Shown here: piece by piece, positions 9,250 to 20,000 of the stretch
Position numbering within the stretch: position 1 is the stretch's first letter
Layout: each line of letters opens with the position of its first letter
Source: Lactarius indigo
Taxonomy: Eukaryota; Basidiomycota; Agaricomycetes; Russulales; Russulaceae
Direction of reading: 5' to 3'
NCBI GenBank assembly: GCA_025766275.1
Contig: JAFKAC010000028.1
Location: 248,001-312,000 of the forward strand
Length of the DNA stretch: 64,000 nucleotides
The notes under the pieces: model-generated
Database searches by the model: none
What the model saw: the letters and a program-made list of their open reading frames with translations, nothing else
Told to the model about the DNA's origin: nothing
Translations under genes and position numbers: made by a program

Positions 9250-10922
9250 AAATCCTGATCTAAGGCATAGTAGCGTCTCTTTTCATCCTCAGTCATGCCT
9301 TGGACGAGTGTATGGGCTTGTCGGACTTTATCTTCGGTTGTGGTAGCAGCCACTGATGAGGTGCTTGCTTCTGGGGTGTATGGAGGTGCAGTGTCCGCTT
9401 CTTGGGTGTCTGTGGCTCTGGCTTTGGTTTGGTTGGTGGTGTTTTGTCGTTGACAGTTCCTAGCCATGTGTCCTTGCTGTCTGCATTTGAAGCAGCGTCC
9501 TTCTTTCATGAGGGCTTTCTTTTCTTCTTCAGTAAGCTTCTTAAAGGGGGTGGAGGTGGTGGCATCTACATCCATCGCATTTGGGTCTCGCTTTGGTCGT
9601 CCTTGGTGGACATTCTGGGTTGGCCCTGGGTTTCTATTCCCTGGTCTGGCTTTTAGTAGCTTCCAGCGTTGGTGTTCTGCTCTGGCAGCGGTTTGCCACT
9701 CGTCCATGGTGTTTGGGATGGTGGTTCGCATAAGGCAAGCACGATACAGTCCTGTGGGTAGTCCTCTTTTGAAGAATTCCACCATTCCAGGGGCATCTCT
9801 TGCCCATCCTGCTATTCCTGCAAGGTGTTTGAAGTCGAGGATGTAACTGTCCAATGCTCCGCCCTGCATCGTTAAACTGATGAGCTTCTGATAGGCTCTT
9901 TCTTTGTTTAGAGTGTCGGTCCAGTCTCTGTCGAAGGTGTCGAGAAAACCGTCCCAAAGATCTTTGCTGTTTTTGGTGAGGGCTTTGGTGGGGTCTGCTA
10001 GTGCCGCTTCCATGTCATCTTCGGTTTGGTTGACCCACAGCTGTACACCGGGTCCTTTGAACATTGTAAGGGCAAATAGTACCCGTGCATAAGGTTCTTT
10101 GATGAGTTCATTCTCGCTATTTAACTTGATGTATCGTAGTAGTTCTCTTTTGAACTGACCACTCTCTGTTCTATCTCCGGTGAACAGAGTAGGGGGTGCT
10201 CCTTTGAGTCCTCCTGAGCTCGTTGTTGGTGTTCCTCCTGTTCCGGTGCTTGAGCCGGTACCTGTGCCAGTGCCTGTGGCGTTTATGGCTGACATGGTAA
10301 GTGTTGGCTGTGGTGTGATGGGGATCTGGGGTGGTTCGACTGGGGAGGGCAATCTGATTGGTGGTAGTGGGGCTGGGAATCCTTCTTCCGCTGGGGATGG
10401 TTCTATCCAGATAGGGATAGTGGGGCTGGCTTGTGATGAAGCTTGTGTGGGTACTGTGATGTCTAGGCGGTGTTCTGAGGAGTGGGATAGTTCTGAGTGT
10501 GATTCCGCTTCGTCTGAGCTGGGTTCTTCTTCTGATGAGTCTTGTTGTAGTCCGTATGTTCCCCTAGTGTTTCTTGGTGCTAAGGATGATTGTTGTGTGG
10601 GCGTTTCTGGGTTCTGTTCGTCTTCTTCGTTCCACCAGCCTAGTCCTTCAGCAAATCTGTGTGGTGTGATGTTTATGGCTCTGGTGTGGTATGTATTCTG
10701 AAAGTATCGGAGGATGTACCAGTTGTTGTTGATGAATTCCACTGGTCTGAGTTCGCCTTTGATGAGGCACTTGTAACAAGGTGGTCTGCCTGATGTTGTG
10801 GCCCAGCGAGCTCCTCTGCCTAGTTGACTGCTTTTAACGTGGTGTGGGAGGTCGTCTTGTGTTCTGGTTGTGACTGGGGTCCAATCGTTGTCTGATTCAA
10901 AGGTGACACTGATGCTAGCCAC
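9231..10922 (-). CDS. gag: Ty3-1 Gag
   Basis: The minus-strand frame of about 563 codons encodes the capsid-like structural protein. A CCHC knuckle, CFKCRQQGHMARNC, lies near residue 480, and upstream there is a conserved retrotransposon Gag core (LWDGFLDTFDRDW, KRGLPTGLYRACL). It overlaps pol, which is in the -1 frame. The first possible start is odd: the frame is open upstream to a TGA near 10985 but contains no ATG until roughly residue 209. A GTG at 10922 or another near-cognate codon must be used, or the leader is processed. Ty3-2 shows the same pattern. Confidence 0.88.
   Translation of the reverse strand: MASISVTFESDNDWTPVTTRTQDDLPHHVKSSQLGRGARWATTSGRPPCYKCLIKGELRPVEFINNNWYILRYFQNTYHTRAINITPHRFAEGLGWWNEEDEQNPETPTQQSSLAPRNTRGTYGLQQDSSEEEPSSDEAESHSELSHSSEHRLDITVPTQASSQASPTIPIWIEPSPAEEGFPAPLPPIRLPSPVEPPQIPITPQPTLTMSAINATGTGTGTGSSTGTGGTPTTSSGGLKGAPPTLFTGDRTESGQFKRELLRYIKLNSENELIKEPYARVLFALTMFKGPGVQLWVNQTEDDMEAALADPTKALTKNSKDLWDGFLDTFDRDWTDTLNKERAYQKLISLTMQGGALDSYILDFKHLAGIAGWARDAPGMVEFFKRGLPTGLYRACLMRTTIPNTMDEWQTAARAEHQRWKLLKARPGNRNPGPTQNVHQGRPKRDPNAMDVDATTSTPFKKLTEEEKKALMKEGRCFKCRQQGHMARNCQRQNTTNQTKARATDTQEADTAPPYTPEASTSSVAATTTEDKVRQAHTLVQGMTEDEKRRYYALDQDFCDADL
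9249..9255 (-). promoter_or_regulatory. Ty3-1 candidate -1 frameshift heptamer GGATTTT
   Basis: In gag phase the mRNA reads G_GAT_TTT followed by TGC, 16 bases before the gag stop at 9231-9233. GGAUUUU is a known functional -1 shift site in plant dianthoviruses. After slipping, GGA TTT TTG continues in the open pol frame. No downstream pseudoknot was worked out. Confidence 0.65.
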
Positions 10923-11118
10923 AATTGTGGTCTGTCTTGGGTGCTGATTTGTGTAAGGGGATGGCTGAAGTGGCCTCTTGTGTCAAAGAGGATCCGTCGC
11001 CCAGCTATGCCGTCGTTTCTGGGTTCTGTGGAGTGTCTGGTTGTTGGCTGATGCGTCCTCTTGGATCGTCGCCCACTCTGCTGTGTGGCAGTAGTGTCTT
11101 GGGTGTGTTGGGAGTTGT

Positions 11119-11129
11119 AGACTTGGCTT
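11119..11129 (-). promoter_or_regulatory. Ty3-1 self-priming primer-binding site
   Basis: One base inside the 5' LTR, the element-sense sequence AAGCCAAGTCT is an exact 11-nt reverse complement of AGACTTGGCTT within the LTR (11473-11483). There is no TGG-starting tRNA primer site here. In Tf1 the first 11 nt of the transcript fold back to prime at the same position. Confidence 0.75.
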
Positions 11130-11130
11130 A

Positions 11131-11709
11131 TGTTACGCCCTAGCAGGGGCGTGGGTTCTAAAGGTTCTGAATCACACAAGTATCAAGCGAAGACTTCTGT
11201 TGTCTTATTGCTATGAAATACGAGTGATAAAAGTGTGGCACAAGGTGCAGCACTACTCTGTAATGTAGGACTCCTCGTCCGAAGTGTCTAACACTTCTCT
11301 ACACTTGATCTTGCTAGTGCACAGAGTATAACAGGTGTAACGCGTTGATATAGTTCAACTGCAAAGACTTCGAAGTGTCCTGGTTAGGGACTGAGATAGG
11401 GGATGCACAAGAAGAGAGGGATAAGGCGAGGTCACACCAAAGTACGGAGGCAAGGTTGCTAGATTGCAAACGAAGCCAAGTCTGGCTTCCTACGGTCTAT
11501 GGTACAGGTTTATATAGGACAGGGTTCCAAACAACATAAACACAAGTCCACACAATATCAAAGAGACTAAACGGAGTAAACAGAAGTTCGGATCAAAGTA
11601 ACAGCGCCACTAGTAACAGTAGCTCCTTTGGTAACAAGGTATGGTACAGAAGGGGGAAGGCAGGGTGGAGACATACTGTGGCTTAGGTCCAAAGCGTCGG
11701 ATCATAACA
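11131..11709 (-). repeat. Ty3-1 5' LTR
   Basis: The 579-bp LTR runs from TGTTACGCCC to GGATCATAACA on the plus strand and is the upstream LTR in element sense. It contains the promoter: a TATA box and inferred transcript start at 11473-11516. Confidence 0.95.
11473..11516 (-). promoter_or_regulatory. Ty3-1 TATA box and inferred transcript start / self-primer
   Basis: In element sense TATATAAA (11516-11509) is followed after 25 nt by AGACTTGGCTT (11483-11473), the sequence complementary to the primer-binding site. A start about 30 nt after a TATA box would place this 11-mer at the very 5' end of the RNA, as Tf1-type self-priming needs. Confidence 0.65.
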
Positions 11710-11879
11710 CCTTGCCTTTGCCAGACCTTCGAGTCTTGGCCCTCCTCTACGATCCAAGTGACTACTGTCCTTGTGATCCTTGTGCATCCTCTTGCTGAAG
11801 CCAAGCCTTAGAGCTTGTGCTACCACGATTTGACTGACTCAGTACAGGTCGTACGCAACGCCCCTGTAGTGGCATTACA

Positions 11880-14800
11880 GGGGGCAACACAGAAGATCGT
11901 GTCTTTGAAGGGCACGTTGCGGATGAGTTCAAGCTGGAGTTGTTCATTTGTGTAGATGGCGTGATCTGGGTCTTGTGTCAAAACGCTGTGCAGTTGAGCG
12001 TATGTCCAGCCGTCGTTCGGAACGACGTATCTGGTCATAAGAGGGGCAACCAGAATGTTACAGAATGGGTATATGTTCACAAAAGGAATGTTCACGCCTT
12101 GGAAGGTGTATACGAAGTTATGCGCTGAGGCATTTGTAGACCACCTTCCTGACAGGAGGAGAAGTGAGCCCCCAGAGACTCGTTCAATTTCCGCTCGAGC
12201 TTTGGCCACGAATGAAGAAGGGGCCCACTTGAATAGTTGAAGTTCGATTAATGGATCCTCGACCCCGTGTTTCCTGATGATGGTAACCTCGGTGTTAGCA
12301 GAGGTTGACCGCCGCTGTGCTGTTTCTGGTCTGGACTTGCCCATTGGGGTGCATCCAGTGCCTTGAGTGGTGGCTTGACTCTGCGAGGAATTCTTGGCTT
12401 GTTGGTGCGCCGCTTGTTGGGTGACAACACCAGCCCATGAGGTGGGCATAATGGCAGATGCAGTAGGCTTGCCACGTGAGTTGGTGGTAAGGGGTACATG
12501 TTTGTCAGGAGGGGGCTGGAATGCTTCCCGTAAGACAATGGGTGGCGCTGCGGGTTCTGCACGTGTGCCGGGTGTAGAAAGTTCTATGATGGGTTCTGAT
12601 CCAGGGTCATCAACCTGGGCAAAGCTCAGGGTCTCATCCATTGGACGGGAACTGGAAGCCACTGTTTTGGGCAAAGGAGGGGCTGCCACCGCCTCCTTCG
12701 CTTTAGCAGGCTGCTTCATGGGTTTGGTTCTGGGGTCACGAGAGGCAAAGAGGGTCTCAATGCGCTGGTTTTGCGCGTCAAGGCCACTCTTTAGTTGCGC
12801 TTCAAGACGAGCGGTGGTAGAGTTGATGAGGCCAATCAGCATAGCGAGATCAACTGGCACAGTCCCGTGGGACGCGGGGTTCTCAGTGCACGTGGTTGTC
12901 GCCTTCAACAACGCTACCAGGATAGGATCCGCCGTAGGCGGTGGTACACTGGGGCTGTGCACTGGGATGGGGGAAAGGATGGGAGCGGGGTCCAGCGGTC
13001 ACAGTGGCGCGTGCTCGGATGCCTCAAGCCCTGGGTTGTTACGTGTCGCAATATCTGCCGCATTTTCGAGGGTGTAAGCATAGTCCTCCTCCATCGGCGT
13101 GGGAGGTGGGAGGGGCACATCAACGTTGGTCATAGGGGATGGGGGAACCATGGACTGGGGTTCCGAGGGATAAAGTGCGATGGGGGCGAGAACTGGAGTA
13201 TCTTCCTCGGTGCGGAAATGTTTGACACGAACTGGCGTAGGTGTGACATTGGGGTCGTTTGGAAGGGAGGAGGTCTTGATACGGGGGGGGGTGTGGGGTG
13301 GGTCCTGAGCAGGCGTCAGTGCCTGAGACGGAGGTGAGCTCGAGAGCTCATAACCGTCTACAATGAGAGGTCCGAGGGCGTATTTCTTGAACGCCTCAAG
13401 CTCTCTGGCCTTAGCAGCCTCGTCTATGGGTGTTAGGGCGAAACCAAGTCTGTTAGCTTCCTTGCGCAAAAAGGAAAGTTCGCGCGTGTTGCGATAATGG
13501 GTTCTCCAGTACTTAACTGAAGTCCGGACTGTGTCTTTGTGAATTTTGCAGTCCGAAATGGCTTGTTCTCGGATTTGCTTGCGTTCTTCCCGTGCTGCAA
13601 CCTCCATTTGTTCCTTCAAAAGTTCTTTCTCACCTTGGAGGGAGGTTTCAAGGTTGCTTTTGTATTCCTGAAGGATGTCGTCAGCAAGTGCGCGTCGGTA
13701 TTCCTGGTTCAGGAAGGCAGAGTTGGGGTCCTCCATGATGCCTTTGCATATCTCCTCATCTATCTGGGTTTTATAGGCCGCGACACACGATTGAACTTCC
13801 GCTCTAATGGCGGGCTCAGCTTTGCGCACTACCTGTGAGACTGTGGGAGGGAGGGGGTCTAATTTCGCTTTGCCCTTCAGGCGTGCAGCGTCCCCTAGGC
13901 CCAGGTTTAAAACGTCCATGGCGGAGTGCATCGTGTCAACAAACTTGCGTCGATACACTTCACGCCACTCATCAAGGTTGGTTAGTGCCTCCTGGTTGAG
14001 GTTAGCAAAGATCTCGGCTTTGACAGCATCTTTGATCTGTTGCATTGCCAGGGAGTCGAGTCGAATCTCCTCCCGATATTCGGCAAGGAGTTGTTCTCTA
14101 CTCTGGTTGCGTAAGCGGGCTTCCTCCTGCTCTGTAAGAGCAGGGGTTTCAGGAAGGGCCCAGGGGGCTTTGGAATGAGGCAGTTTGTTATAGACTAGAT
14201 CTGTAACCCGGTCGAAATACGATTCTGGCATCTCGCTGTCTGGGTGGTTGGCCGCCGTGCCAAAGAGGCTGGCTACCTGGTTGGCCATTAAAATGATAGC
14301 CCCTCCCTCGTTCTTGGGGCAGAGGAGTTCTTGGTGGATGGGGAACGCGTCTGGGTTGTTGTTAAGTGGCATTGTCTTGTTCTTCAGGGGGGCCAGTGAA
14401 CAGAGTGCTCCCCTGATGATAGCACTGAGAACGCCCATGGTGAGGTGCATCCAAGAATGGGGGGTCAGAATCTTTGTGATCAGTTCGCCATCTCGTCTCG
14501 CGGCACCAGTGTCTAGTGCTGTCAGCACTAGGGTCACGGCCGCGTGAAAGGTTTCAGTGGCGACGGGCATATCAGAGTCTTTGCGGAAGGGTAGAGGGTT
14601 AGTGATGCAATAGCCTCCCCAGCCGAGGGCCACATGGCTGACTGCCTGCGTGAGCTCCTCAGCTAGGAGGTTGGCTATGGAATCAAGGTCCTTAGTTTCC
14701 TTGTTTCCGAGGTGTAAGCTTGCGTCATCAACTGCAGGGACATTAGTATTGTAAGGAGGGGGAAGCAAACCCGCCCTGATGGTGTCATTGATTGTGTTGA

Positions 14801-15354
14801 ATTGTATGGAGGTGTTCTGGCCAGACATGCGTTGGACTGCGCGATCCAGGGAGCCCGTGTCGGATACGGTTTCCTCGGTTACATGTGTCCACGCCAAGGC
14901 GGTCGATGCGGCTCTAGAGTGGGCACAAGGGGTGGAGTGTCCCTCATGTGCCCTGCCGCGTACGACAATTGTTTCAGGTTCAGCTGGCAGGTTCATGTTA
15001 GTGATCGTGGGGACTGCACCCCAGAGGGCTTGCGAGTCGATGGCAGGAACAGTGATTTCTTCGGACTCTGGTGAGCCCATGGCGGAGTCCTGCGGGGGAT
15101 CGCCCAGCCGCAGGGGAGGAGGAGGAGGGTATGATAATGGGGGCGAGAGGGTCCCAGTGGGCATTCCCGTCGTCCCTTCGACGGGGTTGGCCATGTCCAT
15201 TGGCGGTGATGGGACCCAGAGTAGCGGTGGTGTAGGTCCCCAAATTATTCAGGGGGCCCATAGGTGGCGTAGCGATGGGGAGGGGGAGTTCGGTGAGTTT
15301 GGTGGGGGAGGAATAGTCGTGGTGGGGGAGAGGAAAGTTGGTGTCAGACGCCAT
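11880..15354 (-). pseudogene. LINE ORF1, N-terminal and central part
   Basis: The inferred start is ATG 15354 (MASDTNFPLP). A frameshift near 15200 moves it into the 733-codon frame 15200-12999. An in-frame TGA at 12999-13001 interrupts it, and the same frame continues to about 11885. A CGA codon would fit at the TGA. The 733-codon part is alpha-helical and charged with likely coiled coil (EYKSNLETSLQGEKELLKEQ). The next part is Pro/Thr-rich, then the conserved core (GRWSTNASAHNFVYTF, VPNDGWTYAQL) typical of large basidiomycete LINE Gag proteins. The frame is cut by the solo LTR after VAP and continues at 3355. ORF1 would be about 1500 residues, long for a LINE. Confidence 0.75.
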
Positions 15355-15832
15355 GGCAAGGAGCTGAAGGGGGTTGCGAGCTAGGCCCAGGCGGTTTCCC
15401 CAATAGCGAGCAGAGATGTTTATCAATTGTATTCAGTAGCGAGTAGACTAGAACCAGCACTAGCTCTGAGGAGATGGTGGTGGTATGAGGAAAAGAAGGG
15501 GTGCATCTGGTGGTATTCCCTCACACACCTGGAGACTGTTCAAGGGACTACAGATGGATGCAACCGGGTTGTTGTAGTTATCCATTCAAGTTCATGTTCG
15601 GATGCCTGGGCATTACATAATCCCCGAACTGTCGTCCTCTCTTAACTTGAAATCGTCGCACCACAGAAGCAGGTCATAAAATCTATTAATTACTTTATAA
15701 ACTGTTCACATTCGTACAGTAATACCTCAGTTCCTGCCTTCGCGTGTGTAGTGACTGAGTAACGTCATATTTCGTACAGACGTCATCTACACAATTTCCC
15801 AAGCAATTTCCGAGCGTCTATACCGCTCAGAT
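15355..15832. other. Non-coding stretch upstream of LINE ORF1
   Basis: No supported gene. It is probably LINE 5' UTR and flank. At 15725-15758 a short inverted repeat (CTCAGT ... ACTGAG) resembles the hairpin repeats in the HUS1 insertion at 58497 and 58615. Confidence 0.4.
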
Positions 15833-16408
15833 TGATGAACAGCATAGACATAACCAGTACTCACAGAGGCAAAGAGTCTGTGGTGAGATACTAGTGGCAA
15901 GCTGGTTAGCAGCAGAGGGGGAATGTCAAGCAGTGAAGCAGAGGGTGTCTGGTACACAACAGTGAGAAACTGATGATTACATTGAAGAGGAGGAGACATA
16001 CCTGGTACACAACAGTGAGAAACTGATGTGGACCAGGAGCGTACAAGTCTACTACTTATACTATACAGGAGGGTGACACTACTATAAGGTGAGTAACAGG
16101 GTGTCACAGAATACAAGGGACGCATTGTTCTATAGAAGACACAAAGGAGTGGATATAAAGAGAACAAGGTGTAGAGAACAAGAAGAGTCCAGAGCAGGGT
16201 GATATCATAATGACATCATAATAAAGATAAGAACAAAAGTAGAACAAAGAAATGTAGTACAATAGTAAGTCCGGAATAGTCCATATGATGTCATGTACAT
16301 GTGATGTCATAGTCCAGATTGTACAGATCAAAAATAATCTAATCTACTGTAGTCCGTTGTCTATGAGTCCATTAGAGCCGCTAAGTGCGCACAGGTCACT
16401 TATCAACA
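15833..16408. repeat. Solo LTR, family B (576 bp)
   Basis: Runs from TGATGAACAG to CTTATCAACA with a perfect 5-bp target duplication CAGAT (15828-15832 and 16409-16413). It is a diverged paralogue of 265-890 and carries several TGATGTCAT / TGACATCA blocks. There is no coding sequence. Confidence 0.88.
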
Positions 16409-17037
16409 CAGATTGTACTACCAATGTGTCAATGACAACTGTGGTTTAGGAGACTCAACAACACGTCCGTCATATCAACCGCGCTCTGCTTGTCTGCGGC
16501 CGTTAGCTGACTCTTCATCAAAAGCCTCCACCCCTGTCCTGAACTGTAAAAACATCAAGCGAATCAATGCCTCCGGCAAGACGAACAGCGCGGCGGACCA
16601 ACTCCAAGCCAACGATCCTTGGGTACTGGTCATGGAAGAACGCGACGAATGTGAAAACGAGGATGGGTGCCGCCTCGATGGACGATGGATGAGGTAGCGC
16701 ACAATCCAGAGGTCGTGGAAACGGTCCCATGCAAATGCCAAGCGCCGAGTATTTATTTGCCATACAGCGTATCATATATTCGTAGGAGTGTCAAGCCCGT
16801 CTACGAGTACCCCTGGCTGCAGCAACGTCTGAAGCCATCAGTGCATCAGCGCTTGCTGGTGGTCACGTGGATGAGGACGGGCAAAACCTTGGGCCTACGA
16901 AGATGAGATCCCAAAAGCTGACCATGGAAAGCTGGGCTAGAGGCAACACCTGAGTGTCCTCAATTATCAATTGCGACGACTTACGTGAATATCTCCATCG
17001 TGAGAAATGCAATGAAAAACCGGACTGCGTATCAACC
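16409..17037 (-). pseudogene. GUP1-like MBOAT relic 1, 3' part
   Basis: Minus-strand fragments such as LWIVRYL and a HDQYPRI-type segment line up with the intact GUP1 copy at 54927-57075 ([15 protein letters not shown]). Frames are broken throughout. The right edge is cut by the DNA transposon at 17038, and the alignment resumes at 23331. A full MBOAT protein would be a multi-pass ER membrane O-acyltransferase; this one cannot make it. Confidence 0.7.
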
Positions 17038-20000
17038 CAAGGGGCTCGCGGGATTTTAAGCGCCCATACCCGGGTTAGGGGGATAGGGGGGGTATAGTCG
17101 ACCCTTAGCAGATTTTTGTGCACCAGCGCCTATAGGGCGCTAACTCTGACCATTGTTGTAGCGAACGTGAAGAACACGCTTATACACTCTTGGGCTTAGA
17201 ATACAGGATTTTCAGAGTAACAGTAAGGCCTTGGTGAAGCCACCACTCTTCAAAACTCGACTGAAAAGGAACACGGAAGTTTTTTTTGCGCGTGCCTCCT
17301 ATTTCCCTAAGCATCAGAAACCTTGGAAACCCTTATCTTTGACTCTTATGGAACCTCCCAAATCGAGTTCTAAGTGCTCACTTAATCTGACAGTTTTCTC
17401 AACTCTCGACAATACGCATACAATGGGGCCAAGCGATTTGCCTCCGGGTGTGCCCCCTGTACTGCCCCCAGACAAAGACGGAACTTACACATGCGACATA
17501 TGTCACATAAAAGTTCGAGTTGGTTACGGCGGTCGCAAGAACTTCATGCAACATAGGGGTTCACCTGGATGTCTGAAGGCCGCGAAAAAGGGCGAGTTGA
17601 AGCCCCAAGATAGCCAAACTGGGAGTGGAATAAACACACTCCATTCATACTTCACGAAAACCTTGACAAAAACTACGCGCAATGGACCAGAAGGTGGGCC
17701 AAACCAGGTGCGAGACGGTAAGCAAAATGGACTTGTATCTGAGGCACCATCCGAAGTCGCATCGGTGTCGACAGTAGCTCCTGTGCATGCGACCCTTGGC
17801 GTGAGCGCAAACCAATTGGCCCAGTCTAGTCCCCTCCCCACATCTCCCCTTGTGTCCTCTTTTCCAACATCAGGTCCGCCACACGAACCTAGGGTGGGGT
17901 CAGTGTCAGCAGACGACGTAACTTCCAAGTCAGCACCCCCCGACGCACATGCATTGGTGCTGTTGAACAGCATCACCCATGCAGCACAAGAGCTGCCTTC
18001 GCATATTCCTGAGGCAGAAGAAGGTGACGATATTGCTCGCGTCGTATTGGCGGGAGGCCCCGAAGATTCAAGTGAAGCCTGGGAGTATCTTGACCACATG
18101 CTGAACTGGTTGCTGGGGTACGGGATCGGTATTGAGGATGTTGCACAGCGCGTGCGGCGTGGACCCTTGGGCGTCAGGGGTTTAGCCCAGTACATCCACG
18201 GGTTTGTTGTTGATCATGGCGTCACCGGGGACCTGCTTGAAGGAAAAATAGGAAGACTTTTGAAAGCGATTGAACTCACGAAACAGTGAGTATTCGACAG
18301 CCATATTGGAATAGACATCTTGCTTACCAGACGTGGAAGGCACCAAGGGGGGCAGACAATTGACCCTGCCTTGCCCGATGCCTCACCTGTTGAGGACAAT
18401 CGTTCGCAGGGAGGGCTCACCCCCAACATAGTCGACGACGACAGTGACATCGAATATATTGGGGGATTCCCTTTGTCTACGGAAATTGTCCCTACACTTC
18501 GACCCACAAATGACACTTCGTTGTCGTCGACTATCTTGGCCGGTGCACCTGAGGAGAGTGTGACCGAGCAACATGGCCCATCTCAGAGGGCGCGGTGCAA
18601 GCAGCACATCGTTAGTGCACCATCCGGCAAGACCGGCATTGGCGCGTACCCTTTCCTTCTCCATATCGAGGAGCATATGCCGTGGGAGTTCTCCTCCCGC
18701 TGTGGGACCCTCCTGCTACGCGCGCGCAAATGCGAAAACCGAGGACTTGACGAACATGGTCTATGCAAGCCATGCCAAGCGTTGCTATCTAACATGAAAT
18801 TCAGAAAGATTTTAGCCCGCGTAGAGGAGGGAGTCAACGAGTACACACCTTTCAAGCACCACGGGTTGCTGAGCTTGGCAGAGATTGCACGCAAAAAGGA
18901 GCGCACTATCGATTTATACCGCCTTCGGCGTACGAACGATGCAAGGAAACTCATCGGGCGTGAAGGCGCGATCACTATGCACCGACAAGTACTTCTCGCG
19001 ATGTCGAGCGGGAAGATACCCCGGCTGGACCGCGTCGTTCGTGTGGCCATGGACCGGCACATGAGTGTCGCCGCAATTCTGGACCTAGTAAGAAAGGCCG
19101 GACGTGGCATCTATCATCCGAAAGGCTTCAGCGAGGATGAAGACTTACAAGCCCTCCTATTCCTGCGTCTAGGGGGTCAGCGAGTGGCAGAGATTGCGCA
19201 CCGTATGTTTGGCATCCCCGCCCCCTCCACCGTCCGTCGCCGCACCATGATTCCACCCCTCATATGCTCCTCATCCTACCCGATTTTGAGGGACCTTGAA
19301 AGCAATTTGAAGGCCGCATTTGACAGTTTGTTGCCAGTATTGACAGAGCAGCGAAGATATCATATCGTCTTGATGATCGACGAGATTGCGCAAGAGATGC
19401 GCCCACGATGGTGTGATCAGACAAATCAGATACTGGGGTGGTGTCGAGAGCATACGAAAGGAAGGTGTATGGACTTCAACAGCATCGCAGATGCGGAGCT
19501 GTTGTTCCAGGACATGGAGAGTGGTGATGTGCATCTGGCGCACGAAGTGAGTATTATCCAATTCTCCCACAGATTTGCCCAGATTGATCGACACTAAGTC
19601 GCATGACTTGCTCTCCAACAGGCCACGATTGGCGCAATCGGTATACTGTGTAGCAATCCTAAACTTTATAGTGCAAAGCCTTTCCTCGTCTCCGGTAGCT
19701 GTAAGAAAGAGGCTGCAGAAGACCATGCGAGTCTCATCCAGACGGCACTTAACGCAATCAAAGACACCAAGGCACTTTGGAATGCTCGGGTTGTCTCCAT
19801 CGCTTCAGACGGCGAGGCCAAGCGGGGCAAGGCGTTAGTTCAGCTTACGTTCAAGCGCTGGCTTTCTTCCTCCTCCCCTATCTATCCCTGGCTGTCTGGG
19901 TGTGCGCTCCTCGATCTACATGTTGGCGAAGATGACGTTACCTGCGACAAGGACTGGAAGCACGTCGCCGCGAAGCGACCGCGCAACGCCCTCTTGCGCG

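Larger units (their letters stand above)
3764..11709 (-). mobile_element. Complete Ty3 chromovirus Ty3-1 (Tf1/sushi-like), apparently intact
   Basis: The element is 7946 bp, with 579-bp LTRs at 3764-4342 and 11131-11709 and target duplication CCTTG at 3759-3763 and 11710-11714. The LTRs differ at one visible site (A at 3770, G at 11137), a CG to CA change, so insertion is recent. Gag and Pol are both open on the minus strand and joined by a -1 overlap. Order is PR-RT-RNaseH-IN-chromodomain plus a long C-terminal extension. A chromodomain after integrase places it among chromoviruses, which usually target heterochromatin marks. The self-priming signal next to the LTR supports the Tf1/sushi group. 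Confidence 0.95.
3356..11879 (+). repeat. Solo LTR, diverged family A' (573 bp), itself interrupted by Ty3-1
   Basis: The LTR consists of 3356-3763 (starts TGTTATGATC) plus 11715-11879 (ends GGCATTACA). It is flanked by GGGGG at 3351-3355 and 11880-11884, the target duplication in LINE ORF1. Both ends resemble family A: the right end inverted reads TGTAATGCCACTACAGGGGC, like TGTTACGCCCTAGCAGGGGC, and the left end TGTTATGATC matches the family-A end read in reverse. Its sense is opposite in orientation to Ty3-1. A young family-A element later landed inside it. Confidence 0.8.
36..15354 (-). mobile_element. Degenerate APE-type non-LTR retrotransposon (LINE), split by LTR insertions
   Basis: Reading on the minus strand from 15354 there is a long Gag-like ORF1 (coiled coil, then three zinc knuckles), then ORF2 starting with an APE-type endonuclease and running off the left edge before the reverse transcriptase. 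The parts are separated by solo LTRs at 265-890 and 3356-11879. When each insert and one target copy are removed the frame joins cleanly: the ORF1 segment ends in VAP before the insert and resumes HWQGSM after it. The ORF order and the zinc-knuckle ORF1 followed by an APE endonuclease fit fungal Tad1-like LINEs; the clade is inferred, because the RT lies outside the window. The copy is dead: nonsense codons, at least two frameshifts and several insertions. Confidence 0.85.
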
